NCBI RefSeq assembly: GCF_915403165.1
Contig: NZ_OU659204.1
Span: forward strand, 186,001 to 250,000
Length of the DNA: 64,000 nt
Reading direction: 5' to 3'
Origin: Providencia alcalifaciens
GTDB taxonomy: Bacteria > Pseudomonadota > Gammaproteobacteria > Enterobacterales > Enterobacteriaceae
Shown here: piece by piece, positions 53,070 to 63,080 of the stretch
Layout of the letters: each line of letters begins with the position of its first letter
Numbering within the stretch: position 1 is the first letter of the stretch
The notes under the pieces: generated by a model
The model's input: the letters and a program-made list of their open reading frames with translations, nothing else
Told to the model about the DNA's origin: nothing
Databases searched by the model: none
Program-made: the position numbers and the translations under genes

Positions 53070-55109
53070 TTACCAGTGATATGAATAGCTCAAACCTACA
53101 TTGGCAGCATCATGCTGGTAGTCAGTTTGTTGCCAACCGACGTTTGCGCGTACCGTTGAGTTTTTGGTGACATTAACATTAATGCCAGCGGACACAAACG
53201 GACGGACAGTTCGCTCATCACCCGCGTCATAAGCATAGGCACCGATATACGGAATATAGCCAACAAACGCATCTCGCTCACTGTGCAGTTTTACGTTTGC
53301 TCCAATATTTCCGTCTAACTGAATGGTATTATTCAGCTGGTGAACTGTATTCACACCCACTTGCAGGTCTGTACGGGTATTGCCCATTTTCTCATAAGTT
53401 CCTGCAAATTCGGCATGGCGTGTTTCGGTGTAGCCGTCACGGGTTACTTTATGATGCGTTAATACCACTTCTGGGCTCACTAAAGTGCTCGGAGTAACAT
53501 CAAAACCGTATCGTGCACTCAGGTTCGCTTGGTAACCTTTAATACGAGAGTCACCTTGCCCCGCTTCAGTGTTTACTAACTGGTCACGGGTAATAGTTAA
53601 ACCTTGCTGTAAGAATGCACCGGATAATTCTGCATTAAACCCTGTATTATTGCGGTTTTGCTGATACCGGATAAACATTCCTACGCCCGGTTGATTGCTA
53701 CCGCGGGTATCGTAGTTATCTATTAGGTCAGTGCTCGTCGCAAAGTTCATCGCTCCCCCAACAATCCAGTTTTCAGCTGGCAAGCGTAATGCTCCGAATA
53801 ACCCCGCCGCAGTGCGGTGATTACTGCTGACAGAATCATACTGAGTGAATACACCGACGCAGTAGTCGCTCTCACCCAACTGGCAGCGGCTTTGGCTTAA
53901 GCTGTTTAAACTACTTTGATACAGGTCTAACACTTTAAAACCACGGCGACCGGTATCGCTCATCGCTTTACTTGAGTTAGTTGCATCAACAATAGTGATG
54001 GAGGACGGATCTTTGATTTTCCAAACGGTGGCGTGTTCTCTTCCGCTGTCAGTCATAGATGAACCCACTACGACGGTACCATCTGCAGAGACGCCATGAG
54101 CGTAAGAAGAGCCGCTATTATTACTGGTGAGGGTGCCTAACCCCGTCATGGCATTATCGTCTTCACGCCAGATAAAGGCATTGTGCATGCCGCTGTCGGT
54201 GCTAGCGCTACCGACCACGACCTTACCATCCGCTGATACCCCTTTGGCATAAGAGTCACCGCTGTTATTGCTTGCTAGGGTACCTAGTCCGGTCATTCCT
54301 TCACCATCACGCCAGATAAACGCATTTTGCTCACCATGGTTTGTGTTGGCTTGGCCGACGATAACTTTACCGTCTGCGGACACAGCATGGGCGGATGAAA
54401 ATCCTTGGTTATTATCTTCTAGGGTACCTAATGAGGTCATTCCTTTATCTTCGCGCCAAATAAAGGCATTTTGCTTACCGTTGTCAGTGTCAGAAACGCC
54501 AACTACGACTGTACCGTCTGCAGATACCGCCTTAGCAGATGAATAGCCTTGGTCACCCGTTACCAGTGTGCCCAGTCCAGTCATACCCGTATTTTCACGC
54601 CAGATAAAAGCATTAACTTGACGATTATCATTGATAGAGGCATTACCAACCACAGTTGTGCCATCGGCTGATACGCCAATGGCCGATGATGTGCCGCTGT
54701 TGTTCGCCATCAGGGTACCTAATCCGATCATTCCTTGCCCTTCACGCCAAATAAAAGCTTGCTGGTGACTGAAGTCAGAGGTGGCATGACCAACGACCAC
54801 TTTACCATCCGCTGACACACTATGGGCAGATGAAAATCCCTCATCATCTGCTGCCAGTGTGCCTAATGAGACCATGCCTTTACCATCACGCCAGATAAAA
54901 GCATGCTGATTTCCGTTTTCATTATTAGCTTGCCCAACGATGGTTTTACCATCTGTGGATATTCCATAGGTGACGGATGTATAGATACTACCCGTTTGCA
55001 GCCCACCGAGATCCACGATATCGATGATGGGTGCTTGTGTTGCATTAGCGTAACCACTCAGAGCCAAGCTTAAGGCTAGGGCGATATGGCTTTTTCTTAA
55101 CGTACTCAC
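53070..55109 (-). CDS. Autotransporter with HAF-type repeats
   Basis: 679 aa from a GTG at 55109, chosen because GGAGGAAATA lies directly before it and a signal peptide follows (KSHIALALSLALSGYANA, about 6-23). The passenger (about 30-370) consists of six 48-49-residue repeats of the pattern HAFIWR(D/E)..GM..LGTL followed by S.A.GVSADG..VVG, plus a half repeat at the front. The C-terminal ~280 residues form an autotransporter barrel (YDSVSSNHRTAAGLFGALRL, GMFIRYQQNRNNTGFNAELS), ending in Trp after NVGLSYSYHW. Type Va secretion; the repeats probably form a beta-propeller-like or solenoid surface domain. Related HAF-repeat autotransporters occur in enterics; the ligand is unknown. Confidence 0.88.
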   Translation of the reverse strand: MSTLRKSHIALALSLALSGYANATQAPIIDIVDLGGLQTGSIYTSVTYGISTDGKTIVGQANNENGNQHAFIWRDGKGMVSLGTLAADDEGFSSAHSVSADGKVVVGHATSDFSHQQAFIWREGQGMIGLGTLMANNSGTSSAIGVSADGTTVVGNASINDNRQVNAFIWRENTGMTGLGTLVTGDQGYSSAKAVSADGTVVVGVSDTDNGKQNAFIWREDKGMTSLGTLEDNNQGFSSAHAVSADGKVIVGQANTNHGEQNAFIWRDGEGMTGLGTLASNNSGDSYAKGVSADGKVVVGSASTDSGMHNAFIWREDDNAMTGLGTLTSNNSGSSYAHGVSADGTVVVGSSMTDSGREHATVWKIKDPSSITIVDATNSSKAMSDTGRRGFKVLDLYQSSLNSLSQSRCQLGESDYCVGVFTQYDSVSSNHRTAAGLFGALRLPAENWIVGGAMNFATSTDLIDNYDTRGSNQPGVGMFIRYQQNRNNTGFNAELSGAFLQQGLTITRDQLVNTEAGQGDSRIKGYQANLSARYGFDVTPSTLVSPEVVLTHHKVTRDGYTETRHAEFAGTYEKMGNTRTDLQVGVNTVHQLNNTIQLDGNIGANVKLHSERDAFVGYIPYIGAYAYDAGDERTVRPFVSAGINVNVTKNSTVRANVGWQQTDYQHDAANVGLSYSYHW
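54033..54902 (-). repeat. Six tandem 144-147-bp repeats encoding HAF units
   Basis: Successive units begin at 54902, 54758, 54611, 54467, 54323 and 54179 (144, 147, 144, 144, 144 and 147 bp), each starting with Ala-Phe-Ile-Trp-Arg. The units are similar but not identical at the DNA level. Confidence 0.9.
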
Positions 55110-55558
55110 TATTTCCTCCAAAATAGAACAACAAAAAATAGCGTTCCGCTGTGCTTATCATGGTGGCACAACGGAGAAATTGTTTTTGTATTGAGGAGGA
55201 TTAGCCACATCTCGTCAGCATTTCCGTCCAGACAGTCGCTGACGGGGATTCAGAATAGCTATCACGGAATATGGATCATCAACCCCAAAACAACGTAATA
55301 AGCGTTTTGGTGGTATTTTATCGATATTTTTAAGGGAAAAAAAGATTATTGCGTTAAAAATACAACTTATATCACATTGATAATATTGAATATTATTGCT
55401 TTAATTATAGTAACTCTGAGTTATTTTTCGGAATGAGCGATATAAGCCTTTTATTATCAGAAAGGTTTATATCGGTGATGAAATCTGCAGGTGAGGAGTT
55501 ATTGACGTAGGTGAAGGAAGCCAAAGATAAGTATCTGATTATATTTAAATTAACATCA
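55110..55558. other. Intergenic region upstream of the autotransporter
   Basis: 449 bp. It holds the autotransporter promoter and the phrB 3' region. A 14-bp inverted repeat with one G-U pair (55438-55451 with 55461-55474, 9-nt loop) could be a phrB 3' hairpin; on the minus strand no T-run follows. No gene seen. Confidence 0.45.
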
Positions 55559-56995
55559 TTATCGTATGGTCATACTATTCCGCTTTCCTGCCTCAAATAC
55601 CTCCAGCGTCATCAGCCGTGCCTGCTTATGGTCGATGATGGGAGTTGGATAGTTCAGAGAGACTTGGTGAGATTCAGCCCATGTATGCGGTTCGTGAATA
55701 AATTTCTCGGGAACATCGCGAAGTTCGGGAAGCCACTCGCGGATAAACGTCCCCTGTGGGTCGAATTTTTTCCCCTGAGTGGTTGGGTTAAAAATACGGA
55801 ACCACGGCGAAGCATCTACGCCCGTTGAAGCCGACCATTGCCAGCCGCCATTATTCGCCGCCAAAGTGCCATCGATTAACTGGTTCATAAAGTAGTGTTC
55901 CCCTCTGCGCCAATCGACCAGCAAATCTTTGACTAAAAAACTCGCTACAATCATCCGTAGCCGGTTATGCATCCAGCCCGTTTGATTGAGTTGGCGCATG
56001 GCAGCATCCACTATCGGGTAGCCCGTTTGCCCATTTTCCCATGCGGTTAAGGCTGTTTCATCAGGGTTCCATTGAATATGCTGCGTCCATTCAATAAACG
56101 GTTGGTGACGACAAAGGCGTGGAAAAGCGACCAATAGATGACTGTAAAATTCTCGCCAAATTAATTCATTCAGCCAGCTAAAACCGCCACTTTCTTGTGA
56201 GTCAAAAACTTGCGGGTTCTCTGCCAATAAGCGATTCACACATTGGCGAGGCGAAAGCACCCCAAGGGCTAAATAGGGGGATAATTGGCTAGTACCATCA
56301 ATGGCGGGGATATCTCGGACGCGTTGGTAATCTTGTACGCGCTCGCTGCAAAACTGCCGTAACTTCGCTAATGCAACTTGTTCTCCGGCAATAAATTGCG
56401 GTGAAATTTCAACGGATTGGTGAGCAAAAAGTGGATGTGTATTTTCAACGGCTAATGCGGTTCCCCGTGGTTTGGGGGCAGGAAATGAGCGAAAATCACT
56501 CATCATCAATTGGCTCAAAAAGGCGCGGCGAAACGGGGTATAGACTTGGTACATATCCCCTTTTTGCGTCGTCACTGAACCTGGCGGAAGTAATAGCGCA
56601 TCATCATAGGTGAAAATATTCAGATGTTGCACCTGCTGGCGTAACTGTTCATCCCGCAAGCGCTCATTTAACTCGTACTGGTGATTGAAATATAACCCTG
56701 TGGCATTTTGCTGTTGGGCAAAATCCAGCAACCATTTAACGGAATCCGCAAAGGTCGCCGTGGTATGGCAAATGAGGGGAATGCCCCGTTTCGCTAAAGC
56801 GTGTTGTAGCGCCACTAGGTTTTGATGCAAAAAGGCAATTTGTCGTGGTGATACGTTGTGAGTTACCCACTGTTCTGGCGTCGCAATATAGACGCCAATG
56901 ACAGTGGCAGTAGGATCCTCACAAGCAAAGGTAAGCGCTTTGTTATCGGTGACTCGTAGATCGTTACGAAACCAAACTAACTGACAAGCCGACAT
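55559..56995 (-). CDS. phrB: Deoxyribodipyrimidine photolyase PhrB
   Basis: 478 aa (E. coli 472). N-terminal photolyase domain LVWFRNDLRVTDNKALTFAC (about 6-25); FAD/DNA-binding C-terminal part with SQLSPYLALGVLSPRQCVNR, LNELIWREFYSHLL, and GYPIVDAAMRQLNQTGWMHN (about 345-364), then WQWSASTGVDASPWFRIFNP. Light-driven repair of cyclobutane dimers with FADH- and a folate antenna. GAGGAAAG ribosome site. Tail RQARLMTLEVFEAGKRNS-like as in enterics. Confidence 0.95.
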   Translation of the reverse strand: MSACQLVWFRNDLRVTDNKALTFACEDPTATVIGVYIATPEQWVTHNVSPRQIAFLHQNLVALQHALAKRGIPLICHTTATFADSVKWLLDFAQQQNATGLYFNHQYELNERLRDEQLRQQVQHLNIFTYDDALLLPPGSVTTQKGDMYQVYTPFRRAFLSQLMMSDFRSFPAPKPRGTALAVENTHPLFAHQSVEISPQFIAGEQVALAKLRQFCSERVQDYQRVRDIPAIDGTSQLSPYLALGVLSPRQCVNRLLAENPQVFDSQESGGFSWLNELIWREFYSHLLVAFPRLCRHQPFIEWTQHIQWNPDETALTAWENGQTGYPIVDAAMRQLNQTGWMHNRLRMIVASFLVKDLLVDWRRGEHYFMNQLIDGTLAANNGGWQWSASTGVDASPWFRIFNPTTQGKKFDPQGTFIREWLPELRDVPEKFIHEPHTWAESHQVSLNYPTPIIDHKQARLMTLEVFEAGKRNSMTIR

Positions 56996-57020
56996 CGCTT
57001 TCCTCGCTGTTTTTTAAGGA

Positions 57021-58523
57021 TTAATCTAATTTTGGATGCTGATTTATCAGCGATTGACGCTGTTTTTCCAGCTCAGCAATTTGTTGTTCGATATCTTCAA
57101 CTTTCTGTTCGATATTGTCAAAATGCTCGCTCAAAATTTCTTTTGCTTCCGCTTTATCTGAGGCCGCAGGTGTTGCACCACGTAGTGGTTTATTAGCCGT
57201 TTCTGGCATTTTAATACCGGTATACAGACCAATTAATGCAATGACTATCAGATAATATGCAGGCATATACAAGTCATTAGTGGTTTCCACTAACCATGCC
57301 GCCGCTGTTGGTGTTGCACCCGCGATTAATACCGAAATATTAAAGGCGATGGCTAATGCACTATAACGAATATGGGTAGGGAAAATAGCGGGTAAAATTG
57401 ATGCCATCACCCCTGTAAAGCAGTTGAGCAATACCGCAAGAATCAACAATCCGACAAAAATTAAGCCAACAGAGCCGCTATTAATCATCATAAATGCGGG
57501 GTAAGCCAACACAATTAACCCCACGCTGCCCATGATCACGAAAGGTCGGCGACCAATTTTGTCACTGGCTAAACCAATGATTGGCTGAACAAACAGCATA
57601 CCAATCATAATGGCGATAATAATCAATACACCGTGGTCGGTTGAGTAGTTCAAATTATGGGACAAATAGCTCGGCATATAGGTCAGCAGCATATAGTACG
57701 TCACGTTAGTGGCGATAACTAAGCCGACACAAATCATCAAGCTTTTCCAATATTTAGATGCAACTTCACGGAAAGAGACTTTCGGTGGATTCTGGATATT
57801 GGCTTTGTCTTGCTGCTCTAAGCTTTCAATATGTTGCTGGAATGCAGGGGTCTCTTCTAATGAATGACGTAAATAGAGACCGATAATACCTAGCGGTAAG
57901 GCTAAGAAGAACGGAATTCTCCATCCCCAATCGTGGAAGTTAGCTTCACCCACAAGGCTTGAAATCAGCACGACGACACCCGCACCCATCACAAAACCTG
58001 CGATAGAACCGAAATCTAACCAACTGCCCATAAAGCCCCGTTTACGGTCTGGGGAATACTCAGCAACAAAGATAGCTGCACCGGAATATTCACCACCAAC
58101 GGAGAAACCTTGAGCCAGTTTAGCAAGCAGTAATAAGATAGGTGCCCAAATACCAATTCTCTCGTATGATGGGATCAAACCGATACAGAAGGTACTGATT
58201 GCCATAATAATAATGGTCATGGACAACACTTTTTGTCGGCCGTATTTATCCCCGAGAACACCGAAGACAACGCCCCCAAGGGGTCTAACCAAGAAAGGCA
58301 CGGAGAAGGTGGCCAACGCCGCAATCATCTGAACGCTCGGTGATGCGCCCGGAAAGAAGACTTGACCCAGTACATAGGCTAAGAAGCCGTAAACACCGAA
58401 ATCAAACCATTCCATCGCATTACCCAGCGAAGCCGCTGTGATTGCTTTTTTCAATTTCCCATCATCAATGATTGTAATGTCATTGATATTTAATGGTTTT
58501 TCTTTTTTCTTTCTGATCTTCAT
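57021..58523 (-). CDS. proP: Proline/glycine betaine:proton symporter ProP
   Basis: 500 aa (E. coli 500). Twelve-helix MFS protein; NDITIIDDGKLKKAITAASL (about 14-33), AMEWFDFGVYGFLAYVLGQV, GDKYGRQKVL and CFTGVMASILPAIFPTHIRY match E. coli ProP. The C-terminal antiparallel coiled-coil (about 460-496, FDNIEQKVEDIEQQIAELEK) that tunes osmosensing is present. GAGGAT ribosome site. Likely osmotically induced; the upstream region is long. Confidence 0.96.
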   Translation of the reverse strand: MKIRKKKEKPLNINDITIIDDGKLKKAITAASLGNAMEWFDFGVYGFLAYVLGQVFFPGASPSVQMIAALATFSVPFLVRPLGGVVFGVLGDKYGRQKVLSMTIIIMAISTFCIGLIPSYERIGIWAPILLLLAKLAQGFSVGGEYSGAAIFVAEYSPDRKRGFMGSWLDFGSIAGFVMGAGVVVLISSLVGEANFHDWGWRIPFFLALPLGIIGLYLRHSLEETPAFQQHIESLEQQDKANIQNPPKVSFREVASKYWKSLMICVGLVIATNVTYYMLLTYMPSYLSHNLNYSTDHGVLIIIAIMIGMLFVQPIIGLASDKIGRRPFVIMGSVGLIVLAYPAFMMINSGSVGLIFVGLLILAVLLNCFTGVMASILPAIFPTHIRYSALAIAFNISVLIAGATPTAAAWLVETTNDLYMPAYYLIVIALIGLYTGIKMPETANKPLRGATPAASDKAEAKEILSEHFDNIEQKVEDIEQQIAELEKQRQSLINQHPKLD

Positions 58524-59240
58524 GGAACCATCCTCTTATTTGAATTTTAAGATGTGGGTTTCCCAATCCGATTTGCTCGGACAATCTGCAAATAATGAAA
58601 ATTAGTATGGATAATTAAATGCAGTATCTAAACTAATTGAATGGAGAGTAACGAATAAGCTATTTGAAGTTACAGTAAAATAGCTATATCAATAATGCTG
58701 GGGTAGATTGAGAATGCTGCTCTTTAATATTTAATGCCAAGTTCTGAAAATATATCAAAAATATCACCTTTAAATTGTCATTTATTGAATAATAATACCG
58801 CAAAAATGGTAATTTGTAAAATCGAGGGAAATATTAATACTTTTTTAACTGAAACTTTCCGGTGATTTTCTAATGGTATTTATTTGTTTTCATTGAAATT
58901 TACAGAGTCTGTTGTTCGGCAGTTTATAAAACGATTGATGGGTATGAAAAGTGAGCGCATAACGAAAAATAATTCCCACATTCAGAGGTCATTTCATATT
59001 GAAACGATACCCTCTTTTTGTGACTTTATATTTGTCCTGATATTGTTGTCTTCTTTCGATATTCGCGGATGAATATCTTGTTCTGTTTTTGAATGTACTG
59101 CATTGGTAGGAATGGGGAATCGATTTAGTTAGAATCGAATACATATTATTAAGCGTATTTGAAAACCAGCACTGCTTGTTAAATATGTCATTGTTAACAA
59201 GAATACATTGAATTTAATCCGACTTAAAAAGAGTGCCATT
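58524..59240. promoter_or_regulatory. Long AT-rich divergent region between proP and poxB
   Basis: 717 bp. Both promoters must lie here. I see an 8-bp inverted repeat CTTGTTAA (59175-59182) with TTAACAAG (59194-59201), a 7-bp inverted repeat GATATTC/GAATATC (59059-59078) and a direct repeat GAATCGA (59117-59123 and 59132-59138), all on the poxB side. A 62-codon frame at 58884-59072 has no ribosome site or family and I do not call it. Confidence 0.45.
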
Positions 59241-60965
59241 ATGAAAAAACAGAGTATTGCATCCTATATTGCGAAAGTACTGGATAACGCAGGTGTTAAG
59301 CGCATCTGGGGAGTCACTGGGGACTCATTAAACGGTTTAACGGATAGTTTACGTAAACAAGGGGCTATTGAGTGGTTAGGTACCCGTCATGAAGAAGTGG
59401 CTGCATTTGCCGCGGGCGCAGAAGCGCAACTAACGGGTGAGTTAGCGGTGTGCGCGGGTTCTTGTGGGCCTGGAAACATGCACTTAATCAACGGATTGTA
59501 TGATTGCCATCGTAACCGTGTACCTGTATTAGCCATTGCTGCGCATATCCCATCGAGTGAAATTGGTAGTAATTATTTCCAAGAAACCCACCCAACAGAG
59601 CTGTTCCGTGAATGTAGTCACTATTGTGAAATGGTGACTAACCCTGAGCAAATTCAACAAGTTCTGGGTATTGCGATGCGTAAAGCGATCCTGAATAAAG
59701 GCGTTTCCGTTGTCGTTATTCCGGGTGATATCGCCCTGAAAGATGCACCAGAATCGGCGAAAGAAGAGTGGTATCAGCCACAAGCACCTTTGATCATGCC
59801 TCAGCGTTCTGAAATTGAAAAATTAGCAGAAGCACTGAATCAGTCAGAAAATATTACATTGTTCTGTGGTAATGGTTGTGCTGGCGCTCATGATGAAGTG
59901 GTGAAACTGGCAGAAACCTTGAATGCGCCAGTGGTACATGCGCTGCGTGGTAAAGAGCATATTGAGTGGGATAACCCAAATAGCGTGGGAATGACGGGGT
60001 TAATCGGTTTTTCATCTGGCTACCACGCGATGATGAATGCGGATACCGTTGTGTTGCTAGGCACCCAATTCCCGTATCGTCCGTTCTATCCAACGGATGC
60101 GAAAATTATTCAGATTGACCTGAATGCCGGAAGCTTAGGCTCCCATTGCCATATTGATATGGGGCTTATCGGGGATATTAAAGCAACATTGACCGCTTTA
60201 CAGCCACATTTAACGGCGAAACAGAATCGCAAACATTTGGATGGCGCACTGAAGCACTATGCTGAGGCACGTAAAGGGCTGGATGATTTGGCTAAGCCGG
60301 GTCATGAAGGGCTGATCCATCCACAATATTTAGCCACCAAGCTGAGCGAGCTGGCGAACGACGACACTATCTTTACCTGCGATGTAGGCACACCAACGGT
60401 GTGGGCTGCGCGTTACTTAAAAATGAACGGTAAACGTCGCCTGATCGGTTCGTTCAACCACGGTTCGATGGCAAACGCAATGCCACAAGCGATTGGTGCG
60501 CAAGCGGTTGATAAAAATCGCCAAGTGGTTGCAATGTGTGGCGATGGCGGTTTCAGTATGTTGATGGGTGACTTTATTTCACTGTCACAGATGAAATTAC
60601 CAGTAAAAATTATCATTCATAACAACGGCGTGCTGGGCTTTGTGGCGATGGAAATGAAGGTTGCAGGCTTCATGACTGCGGGCACTGATTTACAAAATCC
60701 AAACTTTGCGGCAATTGCCAACGCGGCGGGCATCAAAGGTATTCGCGTTGAGAAAAGTGAAGATCTAGACGGTGCGCTGAAAGAAGCTTTTGCCCATGAT
60801 GGTCCAGTTGTTGTGGATGTCTTGACGGCGAAACAAGAACTTTCAATGCCTCCAGAAATTGAAGCTCAAGAAGCCAAAGGCTTTAGCTTATATATGCTGA
60901 AGGCAATTATGAGCGGTCGTGGTGATGAAGTGGTGCAATTGGTGAAAACTAACTGGCTACGTTAA
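59241..60965 (+). CDS. poxB: Pyruvate dehydrogenase (ubiquinone)/pyruvate oxidase PoxB
   Basis: 574 aa from the ATG at 59241 (E. coli 572). Thiamine-diphosphate enzyme: [20 protein letters not shown] (about 24-43), catalytic Glu in [18 protein letters not shown] domain with [16 protein letters not shown]/Mg motif [20 protein letters not shown]. The C-terminal lipid-binding peptide [19 protein letters not shown] is kept. Oxidises pyruvate to acetate and CO2, reducing ubiquinone at the membrane, mainly in stationary phase. Confidence 0.97.
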   Translation: MKKQSIASYIAKVLDNAGVKRIWGVTGDSLNGLTDSLRKQGAIEWLGTRHEEVAAFAAGAEAQLTGELAVCAGSCGPGNMHLINGLYDCHRNRVPVLAIAAHIPSSEIGSNYFQETHPTELFRECSHYCEMVTNPEQIQQVLGIAMRKAILNKGVSVVVIPGDIALKDAPESAKEEWYQPQAPLIMPQRSEIEKLAEALNQSENITLFCGNGCAGAHDEVVKLAETLNAPVVHALRGKEHIEWDNPNSVGMTGLIGFSSGYHAMMNADTVVLLGTQFPYRPFYPTDAKIIQIDLNAGSLGSHCHIDMGLIGDIKATLTALQPHLTAKQNRKHLDGALKHYAEARKGLDDLAKPGHEGLIHPQYLATKLSELANDDTIFTCDVGTPTVWAARYLKMNGKRRLIGSFNHGSMANAMPQAIGAQAVDKNRQVVAMCGDGGFSMLMGDFISLSQMKLPVKIIIHNNGVLGFVAMEMKVAGFMTAGTDLQNPNFAAIANAAGIKGIRVEKSEDLDGALKEAFAHDGPVVVDVLTAKQELSMPPEIEAQEAKGFSLYMLKAIMSGRGDEVVQLVKTNWLR

Positions 60966-61020
60966 TCACTATCTAATCGAGTACATGACTAGCTCTGATC
61001 TCGGTTGACTTTTGTCATAC

Positions 61021-61055
61021 ATAAAATGCCCGATGAATGTCATCGGGCATTTTAT
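61021..61055. terminator. Bidirectional terminator between poxB and the GNAT gene
   Basis: Perfect 16-bp stem ATAAAATGCCCGATGA (61021-61036) with TCATCGGGCATTTTAT (61040-61055), 3-nt loop. Serves convergent genes on both sides. Confidence 0.88.
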
Positions 61056-61075
61056 AATTAAAATCGGGATTATTT

Positions 61076-61804
61076 CTATTCTATATCTGGCCGAACAATA
61101 ACATCCCATTGAATATATGGAATTAAATCCAAAGAGCTTGCCAGCATTAAGGATGCTTTATTGTCTAGCTGACAACGATATTGTGGCTGATATCCTTTTT
61201 CCCAAGCTATTTGGCAAATAGCTGATACGAGCTCACGAGCATAGCCTTTCCCTCGGTGTTCAGACAAAGTTAAAACGCCTAAATCCGCGATGGACAGCTG
61301 ACTATCATCCCAAGGATACATACTCGCAACGGCTACTAGCTGCTCATTTGAGAATAAACCATAGATTAACCAATGGTTAAGTTCTACAGAAGCGCCATCT
61401 AAATCTTCTTCACTGCAAGCTTCACAGAAAGATTGAAATACGGCTGCATCATTGCTATTTAATGCACGAATATGACTGGAAATTTTTTGTTGCTGTAATT
61501 TAGATAATGCCTCTTGGCTAAAATAAAAAAACTGGTCGGCTCCATGCCATTGAGTGGCGAGGTTTTTGCACAGTGATTTTACAGTTTCGCGGGTTAATTC
61601 GGGGCGAATAGAGAGTTTTTCGCATAACTGCGGGTGTAATGAGAGCCAATATTTATTTTTTTCTTGAATCGCGATCGCTAAATAATCTTCATCCATATTA
61701 GGGTCTATATACACAGCAAAGTCACTTTGATTTAAATAACATTCACCTGCGGTTTTCTGTTTCAGCCAGTATCCAGTGATTTCATTATTAATCATGGTGG
61801 TCAT
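61076..61804 (-). CDS. GNAT-family N-acetyltransferase
   Basis: 242 aa from the ATG at 61804 with AAGGA before it. The C-terminal ~130 residues form a GNAT domain: WLIYGLFSNEQLVAVASMYP (about 146-165), ADLGVLTLSEHRGKGYAREL (about 176-195; the R-G-K-G-Y acetyl-CoA loop), and YQPQYRCQLDNKASLMLASS, the usual end of GCN5-type acetyltransferases. The N-terminal part is unassigned. It overlaps the upstream serine-hydrolase gene by 17 bp, so the two are translated together. Substrate unknown. Confidence 0.85.
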   Translation of the reverse strand: MTTMINNEITGYWLKQKTAGECYLNQSDFAVYIDPNMDEDYLAIAIQEKNKYWLSLHPQLCEKLSIRPELTRETVKSLCKNLATQWHGADQFFYFSQEALSKLQQQKISSHIRALNSNDAAVFQSFCEACSEEDLDGASVELNHWLIYGLFSNEQLVAVASMYPWDDSQLSIADLGVLTLSEHRGKGYARELVSAICQIAWEKGYQPQYRCQLDNKASLMLASSLDLIPYIQWDVIVRPDIE

Positions 61805-62870
61805 GAAGTTCCTTAGAGTGAGCCAACATTATATCGGTAATATCATAAGCCATTTTCTGCGTGTCTAAATCTTCAGTATTTCCCAAAACAGCAACCGTTA
61901 AGCCTAAATCAGGGATACGCAAAAAATAGGTGGTACACCCAGCCCATCCACCCGAATGCTCAAAATGTGTGATACCGAAATGTTGTGAAATAATAACGCC
62001 GTAAGCATATGATTCGTGGTGTTCAATGGCATCACCCGCTATATTTTTAGGGGGCAGAGCTTGAAGCATCTTGGTGATGAGTGTTTTGCCCCCAACTTTA
62101 CCGGTAGTGTAATTTTCACCCCATTTCATTAAATCGAGGACATTCGAATGAATGGCTCCATCCCCTGTTTGGGTCCACAAACTTTCGCTTAATTGATAGC
62201 CGCATTCAGGATTTGAGCGATAACCTCGAGCAATCACGGTATGTACAGGATATGAATCCACGATGAAGGTGCTATTCATTTGTAAGGGCTCAAAAATATA
62301 TTGTTGAGCAAATTCACGATAACTTTGTCCACTGATGCGCTCAATCATAATGGAGAGTAAAAAATACCCCGTATTACAATAATCAAATTGTGTTCCGATA
62401 GGGTAAATGGGGTTAGGAAAAGCAATTAAATCTGCCAAACTCTCCTCTGGCCCCAGTGCGTCAAAATAACCTCTACCCTTATCTAGAGCCAGTTCAATAT
62501 AATCCACCATTCCACTGATGTGATAAATCAAATCTTGGATCGTAATTCCATTCGTGTATTCAGGTAACTCAGGGATATATTTCGTAATTGGGTCATTCAA
62601 AGAAAGCTTGCCATTTTGCTCTAATAGTAGAATAGAAAACGCAGTGAATTGCTTCGATACCGAAGCTAAATTAAAAATAGTATCGACTGTTAGTGCTTCT
62701 TTTTTTTCAAGATCAGCGAATCCAAGGCTACCGGAATAAGATTTACCCTGATCAAATTTTGCCATGTAAGTAAAGCCAGGGCCATCCGTATTAAATTGCT
62801 GTTCCCATGCTAAAAGTTTTTGTTTCGTATTATTAAATATTATGTTCTCTCGGCTTGCAGAAATACCCAC
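61788..62870 (-). CDS. Beta-lactamase-family serine hydrolase (class C/esterase-like)
   Basis: 360 aa from a GTG at 62870 with AAGGT before it. Penicillin-binding motifs: SVSKQFTAFS (Ser-x-x-Lys at about 72-75), YCNTGYF (Tyr-x-Asn at about 159-161) and HSGGWAGCTTYFLRIP (His-Ser-Gly, about 308-310). No signal peptide is visible, so it is probably cytoplasmic and closer to EstB-type or peptidase-like family members than to a resistance beta-lactamase. Coupled to the downstream GNAT gene. Substrate unknown. Confidence 0.85.
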   Translation of the reverse strand: MGISASRENIIFNNTKQKLLAWEQQFNTDGPGFTYMAKFDQGKSYSGSLGFADLEKKEALTVDTIFNLASVSKQFTAFSILLLEQNGKLSLNDPITKYIPELPEYTNGITIQDLIYHISGMVDYIELALDKGRGYFDALGPEESLADLIAFPNPIYPIGTQFDYCNTGYFLLSIMIERISGQSYREFAQQYIFEPLQMNSTFIVDSYPVHTVIARGYRSNPECGYQLSESLWTQTGDGAIHSNVLDLMKWGENYTTGKVGGKTLITKMLQALPPKNIAGDAIEHHESYAYGVIISQHFGITHFEHSGGWAGCTTYFLRIPDLGLTVAVLGNTEDLDTQKMAYDITDIMLAHSKELHDHHD

Positions 62871-63080
62871 TTTTTACCTTCTTACTCGTTAGCTAAAAAT
62901 ATTAGACTCAGTACATGAAATTAAATGGCTGCCATGTATAGCAGTTACACGGCAGCTTAAGTTTTAAAGAATTTATTTATTCTCTTAGATAAATCGAAAT
63001 AGTAATGCTACATCTTCAAGCTAACTTTAAGTCAACCTTAATTTTTGATATCTAAGGTAGGTGAAAACATGATTATTTGT

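Noticed and set aside
54033..54902. Regular ~144-bp repeats considered as a CRISPR-like array
   Set aside because: They are in-frame protein-coding repeats of an autotransporter, without short identical repeats and unique spacers.
55511..55828. 105-codon plus-strand frame near the phrB 3' end
   Set aside because: Mostly antisense to the conserved C-terminus of photolyase.
58884..59072. 62-codon frame between proP and poxB
   Set aside because: No ribosome binding site, no recognisable family, AT-rich surroundings; likely chance.
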